Below are positions 20,461 to 29,403 of a stretch of DNA of 64,000 nt, one piece after another (position 1 is the stretch's first letter; every line of letters begins with the position of its first letter). The DNA is from Gammaproteobacteria bacterium (GTDB lineage Bacteria; Gemmatimonadota; Gemmatimonadetes; Longimicrobiales; Gaopeijiaceae). The stretch is from the NCBI GenBank assembly GCA_028821195.1, contig JAPPHB010000015.1:124001-188000 (forward strand), written 5' to 3'. A program made the position numbers and the translations under genes. Under the pieces are notes generated by a model. The model saw nothing but the letters and a program-made list of their open reading frames with translations. It ran no database searches and had not been told where the DNA came from.

Positions 20461-20805
20461 ATGATGAAACTCGTGATTGCGTACGTTCAGCCCGATCGGC
20501 TGCACAGCGTCAAGGAAGCGCTGGCCGAGGTGGAAGTGGGACGGATGTCGGTGACCCACGCCCTCGGCTGCGGGCAGCAGGGAGGGTTCACGGAGACCTA
20601 CCGGGGAGCGGACTTCGAGGTGAGGCTCCGCAAGAAGGTGCGCTTCGAGATCGCCGTGAACGACAATTTCCTGGAACGGACCAGGCAGGCGATCATCAAG
20701 GGAGCGCGCACGGGGAACATCGGCGACGGTGTGATCTTCGTGCTGGAACTTGCGGAGTGCTACCGGATCCGGACGGGAGAGGAGGGCTCCCCCGCGATCG
20801 GCTGA
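20461..20805 (+). CDS. glnK: PII signal protein lacking the uridylylation tyrosine
   Basis: The 114-aa protein is a PII family member; companions of amtB are usually GlnK. Counting from the second Met, T-loop residues align as ETYRGADF, so position 51 is Phe where enteric PII has the uridylylated Tyr. Gln39, Lys58 and the C-terminal RIRTGEE are retained, but Lys85 and Lys90 of the TGKIGDGK signature read Asn and Val (TGNIGDGV). It therefore probably senses effectors without covalent uridylylation, and its ATP site may differ. ATG 20461 and ATG 20464 are both possible starts. Confidence 0.88.
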   Translation: MMKLVIAYVQPDRLHSVKEALAEVEVGRMSVTHALGCGQQGGFTETYRGADFEVRLRKKVRFEIAVNDNFLERTRQAIIKGARTGNIGDGVIFVLELAECYRIRTGEEGSPAIG

Positions 20806-20811
20806 CCCCGA

Positions 20812-22098
20812 CTACTTGTCGATCCGGTATATGCGGACGTACTGAACGTCCAGTTCGTCGGTCCAGACGCCGAGGACGTAGTCATCGCCGATCTCCATGT
20901 AGGGTGCCTGGTACTGGATGAAGCCCCGTTCGAGCCCGGGGGGCAGCGAAACGCTGCCGAGCCAGGTGCCGTCGGGGGCGAGGATCTCGAAGGGCGGTGG
21001 GTCGGCGCCGGCCACGTAGTACGGCTGGAGCCACAGATGCCCGGTCCCATCCACGTGAACGGAACGGAGAATGGGGAGGTGCGGCGCCCGCGGGAATCCC
21101 TGCCACATCCGGCGCAACCCCGCGACCCGTTCCGGCGCGGCCTGGTCCGGATCCGGGAAGACAATCTCCGTGATGCCGTCCAGATGGAGGTCGAAGAGGG
21201 CGGTGGTCGCCTCGCGGGGCGCCACATCGCGGCGGAAAACGGCCGTGGCCGCGCCATCGCGGGGTGAAAGCAGGCGCACCGACCAGGCCTCCGTGTCGAT
21301 CACCGCAAGGCGCCCGTCCGCGGCACCGAACTCCGGCCCCCTGGCGAAGACATAAGTGCTGAGGGACCAGCCTCCGTCCTCCCGGACCCGCGCAGACGCT
21401 TCGTTCCCCGGCAGCACGATCAGCGACCTCCCGGCGCCGTCATCAAGGTCGACCGTCGCCAAGCGCTCCAGGGGCCATCGGACGACGCCGTTGGGAACCT
21501 CGTCACCGTACTCGGCGAAGCGAACGATGAGCAGACCGTCCACGACGCCCACCGCCTTGTCGGCCACCGCCGCCCTGTTGGCGCCCTCGCCCTCGGTGAT
21601 CGCCACCCGGTAGCTTCGCGCCAGGCGGCCCTGCGGGTCGAAGAGCTGGGCCCGCAGCAGAGCTCCGTCGTAGGTCACCAGTGAATCACCGGCCGTGGTT
21701 CCGACGAAGTCGAGACTCCTGAACTCACCTGGTCCTTCCCCGGACCTCCCCGCCCGCCACCGGAAGTTCCCTGCTGCGTCATAGCCGCGAAGCTCCGATG
21801 CGGCGCGCTCTGCAACCACGATGTCGCCATTGCTCAGGCGAACGGTCGCGACCACATCGGTGAACAGGTATTCGGCTGCGCCGGTGACCGTGCCGATGTC
21901 GAGGAGAGGCTCGGACTCGACGGTCCAACCCTCATCGGGGCCCCACAGTGGCTCGACGGCCGTGGCGATGGGGATGCCGGCCGAGTCGGTGTATATGGTG
22001 TGTACAGGAGGAGACGCGGAGTCGCAGCCGGCGACGATGATGCAGATCGCCATCGCGGCCAGGCGGGTCGCGGGAGACTCACCGGTCCTCATGTCCAT
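20812..22098 (-). CDS. Six-bladed beta-propeller lipoprotein (copy 2)
   Basis: The 428-aa lipoprotein has a lipobox (IIVAGC) near residue 24 and a propeller body with GRSGEGPGEFRSLDF. The C terminus is TDELDVQYVRIYRI, nearly the same as in the next gene (RDDLDVQYVVRLRV). The two are tandem copies on the same strand, 53 bases apart, and convergent to the PII gene. No catalytic residues are visible; a binding or scaffold role outside the membrane is likely. An ATG at 22092 is an equally possible start. Confidence 0.75.
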   Translation of the reverse strand: MDMRTGESPATRLAAMAICIIVAGCDSASPPVHTIYTDSAGIPIATAVEPLWGPDEGWTVESEPLLDIGTVTGAAEYLFTDVVATVRLSNGDIVVAERAASELRGYDAAGNFRWRAGRSGEGPGEFRSLDFVGTTAGDSLVTYDGALLRAQLFDPQGRLARSYRVAITEGEGANRAAVADKAVGVVDGLLIVRFAEYGDEVPNGVVRWPLERLATVDLDDGAGRSLIVLPGNEASARVREDGGWSLSTYVFARGPEFGAADGRLAVIDTEAWSVRLLSPRDGAATAVFRRDVAPREATTALFDLHLDGITEIVFPDPDQAAPERVAGLRRMWQGFPRAPHLPILRSVHVDGTGHLWLQPYYVAGADPPPFEILAPDGTWLGSVSLPPGLERGFIQYQAPYMEIGDDYVLGVWTDELDVQYVRIYRIDK

Positions 22099-22151
22099 CC
22101 CCGGTGAAGCCGTCGTCACGCCTCGTCGTGCGGACGGTTGCAAGCGGCACT

Positions 22152-23372
22152 TCACCGCACGACCCGCAACCGCACGACGTACTGCACGTCGAGATCGTCG
22201 CGCTGCACGCCGTAGAGATGCTCCCCCTGGGCCATCATCGGATCGAAGCCCCTGGGTGGCGTCATCGTGCCCTGGTAGCGCCCTTCGCGGTCGAAGATGT
22301 CGTACTCCCGGGCGGCAATGGCGTGGAGACCGAAACTCGCTATTTCGTGCGGCTCGAATGATGAGACCTGAAGCGCCTGCTGCACCCACAGTGTTCCGTC
22401 GGGGCCACCGAACAGCGACGCGAACGCCGGAAAATGAGTTCCGAACTCCATGGTGCGGATCATCTGTTCCCTTTCGGCGGACAGAGGTCCGCTCCCGTAG
22501 ACCCCTCGTATGCGCTCGCGCAGCGCCTGCCGGTCGGAGTCGCGTAGCGGCCTGGGCTCGAACGACTTGGTGACGACGCGCCCCATGCGGCCATTCCGAT
22601 CCCGAATCTCCAGCCGGTAGGCCGAGAGACGCCCGCTGACCAGGCGACCGTCTTCCAGCAGTGCCCATCGCGGCTCGGGCGAAAACGCGACCATGTGCGC
22701 CATGCCGTTGCGATATTGGAGTGCTCCGCTGTCCTCCATTTCGAGCAACGTTTCGACGACCTGGCCGCCACCGTCCCGGAGCAGCACCAGAGCCGGGGGT
22801 GCTTCGCCGCTGGATGAGGGGGGATGTGGCCTGAGCTCTTCCAGAAGCAGCCCATCGCGAGTGGCCCAACTCAGGGGAAAGCCACGAGCCAGGTCCATCG
22901 GGGACTGGCCGGCCGGCGATCCATCCGTGAGGAACCTCTGTACCCGTCCATTAGGGACATCCGGTACCAGGATCGTGTCGCCCCCGCCGATCAATACGGC
23001 GGATGGCGAGTTCAGTTCGCCCGGTCCGCTCCCTCGCTGGGCGAATGCGCTGAGGAACTTGCCGTCAGGGTCGAAGACCCGGATTTCACGGGCCATCGAA
23101 TCGAGAACGTAGATGCGGCCGGCGTCGTCAACCGCCAGACCCGCGATGAACCCGAACTCCCGCATCGGGTCACCGATCACCACGCCGATCCGCAGCTCCT
23201 CCTTGAGACTCCACGCCGTGGCCTCCGTCCAGAGGCCGGCCGCGGGGTTGGCGACGACAGTCACCCCGGCGCTGTCGTAAACGGTGCCCGCCCACTCGCG
23301 GGCGACGCGCGAGTCCGCGCTGCAGCCCAACGCGGCCGCCGAGAGCATCGCCGCGGCCATGAGTCGGTTCAT
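22152..23372 (-). CDS. Six-bladed beta-propeller lipoprotein (copy 3)
   Basis: This 406-aa product starts MNRLMAAAMLSAAALGC, a short lipoprotein signal, and this start was chosen over an in-frame ATG at 23477 whose extra 35 residues are hydrophilic. Blades include GRIYVLDSMAREIRVFDPDGK and the marker RGSGPGELNSP. The C-terminal motif DDLDVQYVV is shared with copies 2 and 4. It lies directly upstream of copy 2 and may be co-transcribed with it. The roughly 200 bases to the divergent SDR gene must hold both promoters. Confidence 0.75.
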   Translation of the reverse strand: MNRLMAAAMLSAAALGCSADSRVAREWAGTVYDSAGVTVVANPAAGLWTEATAWSLKEELRIGVVIGDPMREFGFIAGLAVDDAGRIYVLDSMAREIRVFDPDGKFLSAFAQRGSGPGELNSPSAVLIGGGDTILVPDVPNGRVQRFLTDGSPAGQSPMDLARGFPLSWATRDGLLLEELRPHPPSSSGEAPPALVLLRDGGGQVVETLLEMEDSGALQYRNGMAHMVAFSPEPRWALLEDGRLVSGRLSAYRLEIRDRNGRMGRVVTKSFEPRPLRDSDRQALRERIRGVYGSGPLSAEREQMIRTMEFGTHFPAFASLFGGPDGTLWVQQALQVSSFEPHEIASFGLHAIAAREYDIFDREGRYQGTMTPPRGFDPMMAQGEHLYGVQRDDLDVQYVVRLRVVR

Positions 23373-23573
23373 GCCCACTACGCGGCCCACTACGGGGTCC
23401 CCGGCCGGCTCTCGCGGCTCCACCGAGTCACCCCGGGGGCCACTATCGCCTTGGTTCATCTCGCTTTGCGTCGGCATCGGCGTACCATGGTCGCGGGGTG
23501 CCGTACCTGCAAGTCGCTGTATCTTCGAGCGAAGACAACCAACTCCTCATCCTCCACATCGCAGGAGACAGCA

Positions 23574-24581
23574 TTGCCGGACCTTCCGCTCCAGGACCGG
23601 GTGGCCGTCGTAGCCGGCGCCACGCGCGGCGCCGGCCGCGGCATCGCGCGCATGCTGGGCGCGGCGGGGGCGACCGTCTACTGCACGGGCCGCAGTATCC
23701 AGGGCCGGCCCGCCACCCCCGGGCGCCCCGAGACGCTGGAGGAGACAGCGGAGCTCGTCACGGCGGAAGGAGGCCGTGGCATCGCCGTCCGCGCCGACCA
23801 CACCATCGAGTCGGAAGTCGAGCGGCTCTTCGCGCGCATCCGCGCTGAGGCAGGCCGGCTGGACATCCTGGTCAACGACATCTGGGGCGGCGACGCGCTC
23901 ACCGAGTGGGGAACACCCTTCTGGGAGCTCTCCTCCGCCAAGGGGCTGGAGCTGCTCGAGCGCGCCGTCCACACGCACATCATCACCAGCCGCCACGGCG
24001 TGCCGGCGATGGTCGAACGCGACACCGGGCTCATCGTCGAGGTCACGGACGGCGACACCTTCGGCTACCGCGGCAACCTCTTCTACGACCTCGCCAAGAA
24101 CGCGGTCGTGCGGCTCGCCTACGCGATGGCCGGCGACCTCCACGCCCACAACGTGACGGCACTGGCGGTCACCCCCGGATTCCTGCGCTCGGAGGCGGTG
24201 CTCGACCACTTCGGGGTCTCCGAGGGCAACTGGCGCGACGCCATCGAGAAGGACGAGTACTTCGCCGAGTCCGAGACACCGTGCTTCGTCGGCCGTGCGA
24301 TCGCGGCGCTCGCCGCCGACCCCGAGGTTGCCCGGAAGAGCGGCGGGCTCTACTCGAGCTGGGAGCTGGCGAAGGAGTACGGCTTCACCGACGTCGACGG
24401 GCGCAGGCCGGACTGGGGCAGCTTCTTCCTCGGCAAGGTGCGGGAGATCCTCTCTCGGGACGCGCCGCCGGACGAAATGGACCTTTTTGTCGTACGCAGC
24501 CGGCTCTATCAGGCGGAACTCGACTCGTCCGCCGCGAGCGAGGCTGAGCGCCTCCGCACCTGGCTCGCGCGGCACGAATGA
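23574..24581 (+). CDS. Short-chain dehydrogenase/reductase family protein
   Basis: The 335-aa protein has the NAD(P)-binding GATRGAGRGIARML near residue 17. It also has LDILVNDIWGG, where classical SDRs have NNAG, and a YDLAKNAVVRLAYAMA segment equivalent to the catalytic YxxxK. It is longer than most SDRs, with a C-terminal extension of about 60 residues. Substrate is unknown. The start is TTG at 23574, chosen for the GCAGGAG site seven bases upstream. A perfect TCTTCG-AG-CGAAGA hairpin lies 38 bases before the start. Confidence 0.8.
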   Translation: MPDLPLQDRVAVVAGATRGAGRGIARMLGAAGATVYCTGRSIQGRPATPGRPETLEETAELVTAEGGRGIAVRADHTIESEVERLFARIRAEAGRLDILVNDIWGGDALTEWGTPFWELSSAKGLELLERAVHTHIITSRHGVPAMVERDTGLIVEVTDGDTFGYRGNLFYDLAKNAVVRLAYAMAGDLHAHNVTALAVTPGFLRSEAVLDHFGVSEGNWRDAIEKDEYFAESETPCFVGRAIAALAADPEVARKSGGLYSSWELAKEYGFTDVDGRRPDWGSFFLGKVREILSRDAPPDEMDLFVVRSRLYQAELDSSAASEAERLRTWLARHE

Positions 24582-24605
24582 ACCCGGCTGGCAGTCCGTG
24601 AGCTG

Positions 24606-25865
24606 CTAGGCCTCCTTCACCCACCTCACCAGCTCGCGAAGGGTGGGCCGCTTCCCCTGCATGAGAATCCCGACACGATAGATCCTCCCGGCCACCCACG
24701 ACGTGCCCACCACCGCGCCGGCCATGAAGACCAGCGACAGCCCGGTCATCCACCAGGGCACCGCTCCCTGCAATGCCCGCGGGAACATCATGATCGGGCT
24801 GAAGAACGGAAAGAGCGCCACCCAGTCCATCCACGGCATCGTGCCTCCCCCGAGAGTGGCCGACTGCAGGATCAACGGGATGATGAGCAGCATGATCACC
24901 GGGAACTGGGCGTGTCCGGCTTCCTCCTCGGTGGCGCACATGGCCCCGACCGCCGCGAACAGGGACGCATAGAGGAAGTAGCCGAGAAGGAAGAAAACGA
25001 TGAGGAGCACCAGGGCGCCCGGCCCCGGCAGGACCTGCGTGAAGAGCTCAAGGTCCGCGTTCGGGATCTGGACCGCGATGATCGGTGCCGCGACGAGAAG
25101 CAGGATGCCCGCGGACGCCGCCCAGATGCCCATCTGGGTCAACCCCATCGATCCCACGCCGAGCACCTTGCCCAGCAGGAGCCGCCACGGCGTAACCGAC
25201 GAGATCACCACCTCCACCACCCGGTTTCGCTTCTCGTCGAGGACGGACCGGAGCACGAAGGCCCCGTAGAGGAGCGTGGCCATGTACAGAAAGAAGGCTC
25301 CGCCAAAGCCGAAGGCCATCCCCGACATCCGGGCCGCCTCGGCCTCCGCCTGGTCTTCCACTTCGACGACCGATTCGAATTCCAGCCGCCCGCCTTCGAT
25401 GAGCGACCGCAGCTCTTCCCCGGTACCGATCGTCGCCAGGTAGCTTTCCAGCGCGACATCGTTCACCGCGGACTCGAAGAGGGCCACGCGCGTGATGCCG
25501 GGCGAGTCCTGCCCGTGGTAGGCGAACACCCCCTCCGACAGCGTGCGGTCGTCGAGCACCAGGTAGGCTTCCAGTTCGTCGTCGATGACCTGACGATCCA
25601 GTTCTTCCAGGCTGACGTCCGGTCCCATTACCTCAACGTCGTAGCCCAGTCCGTCGAGCCGCCCGGCCACCGCCTCGCCGATGCTGCCCGTTAAGTCCAC
25701 CAGGGCGAGTTCCCGGTCGGAGTCCGAGGCCTGCACCGCAATGAAGATGTTGAGCCCCATGATCCCGATCATGAAGAGCGGAAGGGCGATCGTGCCGATG
25801 ATGAATCCTTTCGTCCTTACCCGCTCCAGGTACTCCCGCCGCAGCACTACCCAGATCTGTCTCAC
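24606..25865 (-). CDS. ABC-2 type exporter permease (NatB-like)
   Basis: The 419-aa permease has one N-terminal membrane helix (GFIIGTIALPLFMIGIMGLN), an extracytoplasmic domain of about 150 residues, then five or six membrane helices. It contains LDEKRNRVVEVVISSVTPWRLLLGK, the conserved cytoplasmic element of NatB/ABC-2 permeases, and works with the ATPase encoded just upstream. The start is GTG at 25865, overlapping the ATPase stop by four bases (GTGA). Sodium or drug export is known for relatives, but the substrate here is not evident. Confidence 0.85.
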   Translation of the reverse strand: MRQIWVVLRREYLERVRTKGFIIGTIALPLFMIGIMGLNIFIAVQASDSDRELALVDLTGSIGEAVAGRLDGLGYDVEVMGPDVSLEELDRQVIDDELEAYLVLDDRTLSEGVFAYHGQDSPGITRVALFESAVNDVALESYLATIGTGEELRSLIEGGRLEFESVVEVEDQAEAEAARMSGMAFGFGGAFFLYMATLLYGAFVLRSVLDEKRNRVVEVVISSVTPWRLLLGKVLGVGSMGLTQMGIWAASAGILLLVAAPIIAVQIPNADLELFTQVLPGPGALVLLIVFFLLGYFLYASLFAAVGAMCATEEEAGHAQFPVIMLLIIPLILQSATLGGGTMPWMDWVALFPFFSPIMMFPRALQGAVPWWMTGLSLVFMAGAVVGTSWVAGRIYRVGILMQGKRPTLRELVRWVKEA

Positions 25866-26800
25866 GGCGAGCCTCCCTTCGGCCGCATCGCCGGTTCGGT
25901 CGATTCCTCCCCGGCGTGGCGCACGAAGATCTCGTGCAGGCGGGGCTCCAGCACCTCGAAGCGGCGCAGGCTCACCCCTTCGCGCAGGGCGGCGCCGAGC
26001 AACTCGTCGTGGGAGATCCGGCCCGGCGGGATGTGCCAGGCGCCGTTCACCTTCTCGGCATCGACGACGCCTGCCCGGTAGAGCCAGCCGGCGTCGCCTT
26101 CGAATTCCACGGCCATCGCGCCCGTCCTCTCGCGGCGCTTGAGCTCCCTGAGGTCGCCGTCGAGCACCTTGCGGGACCGGGAGATCATGCAGACGCGCTC
26201 GCACAGCCGCTCCGCCTGCTCCATGAGGTGGGTGGAGAACAGGATGGTCTTGCCGCGTTCCCTCTCCTCGCGGACGATCGACTCCAGCACGTCCTGGTTG
26301 ATCGGGTCGAGCCCGCTGAAGGGCTCGTCGAGGATAAGGAGGTCCGGGTCGTGAAGGATCGTCCCGATGAACTGGACCTTCTGCTGCATCCCCTTCGACA
26401 GGTCCTGCACCTTCTTGGCCGCCCAGTCCTCGAGACCCAGCCGATCCAGCCACCCTGCCGCCCGCCGTCCGGCATCGCGCCGCGCCAGACCCCGGAGTTC
26501 ACCGAGGAAGACGAGTTGCTCGATCACCTTCATCTTCGGATAGACGCCCCGTTCCTCGGGGAGATACCCTACCCGGCTCCTGCGCTTCATGTCGGGGGAG
26601 CCGCCGAGCAGTTCGACGGATCCTTCGTCCGGCAGGAGGATGGCCATGATCATGCGGATCGTCGTCGTCTTGCCCGATCCGTTCGGGCCCAGCAATCCAA
26701 GGATTGTGCCCCGGGGGATGTCGAGGTCGAAGTCGGAAACCGCGGTGTGCGCCCCGAACGACTTGGTGACGCCCGACAGCCGGACTGCTGTTTCGTTCAC
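25862..26800 (-). CDS. ABC exporter ATPase (NatA-like)
   Basis: The 312-aa ATPase has Walker A GPNGSGKTTT near residue 39, the Q-loop replaced by a PEERGVYPKM stretch typical of NatA/DUF4162 types, signature LSKGMQQKV, Walker B LLILDEPFSGLD and switch THLMEQAE. The last 90 residues form the DUF4162-like C-terminal domain. It drives the permease encoded at 24606. The start is GTG at 26800. The intergenic region to the divergent gene at 26897 is only 96 bases. Confidence 0.9.
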   Translation of the reverse strand: MNETAVRLSGVTKSFGAHTAVSDFDLDIPRGTILGLLGPNGSGKTTTIRMIMAILLPDEGSVELLGGSPDMKRRSRVGYLPEERGVYPKMKVIEQLVFLGELRGLARRDAGRRAAGWLDRLGLEDWAAKKVQDLSKGMQQKVQFIGTILHDPDLLILDEPFSGLDPINQDVLESIVREERERGKTILFSTHLMEQAERLCERVCMISRSRKVLDGDLRELKRRERTGAMAVEFEGDAGWLYRAGVVDAEKVNGAWHIPPGRISHDELLGAALREGVSLRRFEVLEPRLHEIFVRHAGEESTEPAMRPKGGSP

Positions 26801-26896
26801 GTATCGGCTCTCTGCTGAAGGGGTCTGAGGTGATTCGACAGCCGTTGGCAGGTACTATTGTCGAGCCGGAAATGTTCAAGAGCAGGCCCGAGAGCC

Positions 26897-27898
26897 ATGT
26901 ATACCACATGTATGTTCTGCCAGCGCTCCCTGGGCGCCAACGAAGTGGTGGAGGCGTTTCCGGTGGGGCGCAGGCTGGCTTTCGACGCGGGCAAGGGACG
27001 TCTCTGGGTTGTATGCCGGAGCTGCGAGCGCTGGAACCTGACGCCGCTTGAGGAACGCTGGGAAGCGGTCGAGGCGTGCGAGAAGCTCTTTCGCGAGACC
27101 CGCACGCGCATGTCCTCGGAGAATGTCGGTCTGGCTCGCCACCCCGAGGGACTCGAACTGGTGCGGATCGGGAAGCCGGTGCGGGCGGAGTTCGCCGCGT
27201 GGCGCTACGGAGACCAGTTCGGGCGCAGGCGCAGGCGCGGCATCTTGCGATGGACCTTTGCGGGCGCGGGGCTGGCCGGTGGCGTTGCCGTGGCGGGCAT
27301 TGCCGGAGGCGCCGTGGGTGCGCTCCTGGCGTTCGAGGGAGCCAACTGGGTGAGCCTCCTGAACTACGTTCGGCCCTCGATTCGCTTCCGGCCGGAAGAT
27401 GGGCTGCTCAGGCGCATGAGTCGCAGCGGTGTCCGTGAAACCCGCATCCGTCCCACCGACGACGACACCCTCTTTCGGGTACAGGCGCGGCCTCAGCGCT
27501 TCGACATCACTACGGCGGAGTGGTTCGAAGGAGAGGACGCGCTGCGCGTGCTCAGAGCGGCGCTCCCAACCCTCAACGCTCTTGGCGGCAAGGCTCGTAC
27601 GGTGGCGGCCGCCGTCTCGGAGATCAGCGAACGCGGGCATGCGCACGCTTTCCTCGAGCAGATCGCCGTCCGAAGCGAGGGTTATCTTCGCGAGGGGGTT
27701 CCCGGCTCCCTCGTCAGGATGCCCGGTCCGGTTCGGCTGGCGCTGGAGATGTCCCTCCATGAGGAGGATGAGCGGCGGGCGCTCGAAGGTGAGCTGTGGC
27801 GCCTGGAGCGGGCTTGGCGCGAGGCCGAGGAGATCGCCGCGATCGCCGATCGGCTCCTGCTGCCCGACGGCGCCATCGACAAACCCGACCTTTGCTGA
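26897..27898 (+). CDS. Zinc-ribbon membrane protein, unknown
   Basis: I do not recognise this 333-aa protein. It opens with two CxxC pairs (CMFC near residue 5 and CRSC near residue 41) that could form a zinc ribbon. It then has a Gly/Ala-rich hydrophobic stretch about residues 118-145 that could span the membrane one or two times, and a helical hydrophilic C-terminal half ending in coiled-coil-like acidic and basic heptads. ATG 26897 was chosen because the CxxC pair follows directly. It stands alone between divergent ABC genes and the oxidoreductase. Confidence 0.65.
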   Translation: MYTTCMFCQRSLGANEVVEAFPVGRRLAFDAGKGRLWVVCRSCERWNLTPLEERWEAVEACEKLFRETRTRMSSENVGLARHPEGLELVRIGKPVRAEFAAWRYGDQFGRRRRRGILRWTFAGAGLAGGVAVAGIAGGAVGALLAFEGANWVSLLNYVRPSIRFRPEDGLLRRMSRSGVRETRIRPTDDDTLFRVQARPQRFDITTAEWFEGEDALRVLRAALPTLNALGGKARTVAAAVSEISERGHAHAFLEQIAVRSEGYLREGVPGSLVRMPGPVRLALEMSLHEEDERRALEGELWRLERAWREAEEIAAIADRLLLPDGAIDKPDLC

Positions 27899-27981
27899 CC
27901 GGATCGGCGTGTAATTAGGTTGTCGGACGCCAGCGTTGGCGAAACAGCGCTTTCGCACGGACTTCCACACGTGTGCTCATC

Positions 27982-29403
27982 ATGATCGAAACAGGGAAAT
28001 CGAGGCCCGGTCCACAATCGAGACCCGAACCCCGCGCCCGCAGCCGGCGGGAGTTCGTCAAGTCTGCGATGGCCGGTTCGGCCTTCGCCGCGGGTCTCCC
28101 TTCGGCGCTTGCAGCCGCAGGAGGGCGAACCGTCCGCCGGACGCTGTCGCGGGAACCGATCCCTCCCGGTCAGGTTGCCCCCTCCGACCGCGTCGGCCTG
28201 GCCGTCATCGGCGCCGGCGGGATGGGCATGGCCGACGTGGGCACGGCGCTGCGCATCCCCGGCGTCGAACTGGTGGCAGCGTGCGACATCTTCGACGGCC
28301 GCCTCGACGCGGCGCGCGAGCGTCACGGCGACATCTTCACCACCCGCGACTACCGGGAAGTCCTTGCCCGCGACGACATCGACGCGGTCATCGTGGGCAC
28401 GCCGGATCACTGGCATCAGGCGATGTCCATCGAAGCGCTCAGGGCGGGGAAGGCCGTCTATTGCGAGAAGCCGATGGTGCACGACATCGCCGAAGGCCAC
28501 GACCTGATCCGCGCCCAGGAGGAATCGGGACGGGTATTCCAGGTGGGCAGTCAGGGGATGAGCTCGCTCGGCAACGAGAAGGCGAAGGAGCTGTACGAGC
28601 AGGGCGCCATCGGGCAGCTCAACTACGCGGAGGGCTTCTGGGCGCGCAACGATCCCATCGGCGCATGGCAGTACCCCATCCCGCCCGACGCCTCGGAGGA
28701 GACCGTCGACTGGGAGCGTTTTCTGGGACCGGCCCCCGATCGTCCCTACGACCCGCTGCGCGTCTTCCGCTGGCGCAACTATCGCGACTATGGCACCGGC
28801 GTCGCCGGCGATCTCTTCGTTCACCTCTTCTCGAGCCTCCACTTCGTCGTCTCTTCGCGGGGACCCACGCGCATTCAGGCTGCGGGAGGGCTGCGCTACT
28901 GGAAGGACGGGCGGGAGGTGCCCGACGTGCTTCTCGGTGTCTTCGACTATCCGGAGACGGACGCGCATCCAGGATTCAATCTGTCGTTGCGCGTCAACTT
29001 CGTGGATGGCACCTCGGGCAGCACCTTCCTGCGGCTGGTGGGAAGCGAGGGCGCCATGGACGTGACCTGGACCGACGTGGTGCTGCGCAAGAACGTCGCG
29101 GTCGATCCCATGGACGCCTTCTCGCAGGAGAAGATGGCCGAAGCGGCGGCGGGCGAAGGCGGTCTTCCCGCCCGCGTGCGCATGCTTCCGCCCGCGGAGG
29201 CCCGCTACGAGGTCGAGCGCGGCTACCGGGGCGCGCACGTCGATCACTTCTTCAACTTCTTCCAGGCGATCCGCGGAGGCCCTCCGGTCATCGAGGATGC
29301 CGTCTTCGGCCTGCGCGCGGCGGCTCCGGCGCTGGCGTGCAACCTCAGCTATTTTGAGGACCGGATCGTGCGCTGGGATCCCGACGCGATGAGACTCGCC
29401 TGA
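27982..29403 (+). CDS. Tat-exported Gfo/Idh/MocA family oxidoreductase
   Basis: The 473-aa enzyme has a twin-arginine signal (RSRREFVKSAMAGSAFAAG), a Rossmann motif VIGAGGMGMADVG near residue 73, the substrate-loop CEKPM with the family lysine, and a C-terminal alpha/beta domain. Relatives oxidise sugars or sugar derivatives with NAD(P) bound tightly; Tat export lets the folded, cofactor-loaded enzyme reach the periplasm. A GTG at 27973 is an alternative start. The stop shares a base with the next gene start (TGATG), and a DUF1080 hydrolase follows, so extracellular glycan breakdown is a plausible common theme. Confidence 0.87.
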   Translation: MIETGKSRPGPQSRPEPRARSRREFVKSAMAGSAFAAGLPSALAAAGGRTVRRTLSREPIPPGQVAPSDRVGLAVIGAGGMGMADVGTALRIPGVELVAACDIFDGRLDAARERHGDIFTTRDYREVLARDDIDAVIVGTPDHWHQAMSIEALRAGKAVYCEKPMVHDIAEGHDLIRAQEESGRVFQVGSQGMSSLGNEKAKELYEQGAIGQLNYAEGFWARNDPIGAWQYPIPPDASEETVDWERFLGPAPDRPYDPLRVFRWRNYRDYGTGVAGDLFVHLFSSLHFVVSSRGPTRIQAAGGLRYWKDGREVPDVLLGVFDYPETDAHPGFNLSLRVNFVDGTSGSTFLRLVGSEGAMDVTWTDVVLRKNVAVDPMDAFSQEKMAEAAAGEGGLPARVRMLPPAEARYEVERGYRGAHVDHFFNFFQAIRGGPPVIEDAVFGLRAAAPALACNLSYFEDRIVRWDPDAMRLA

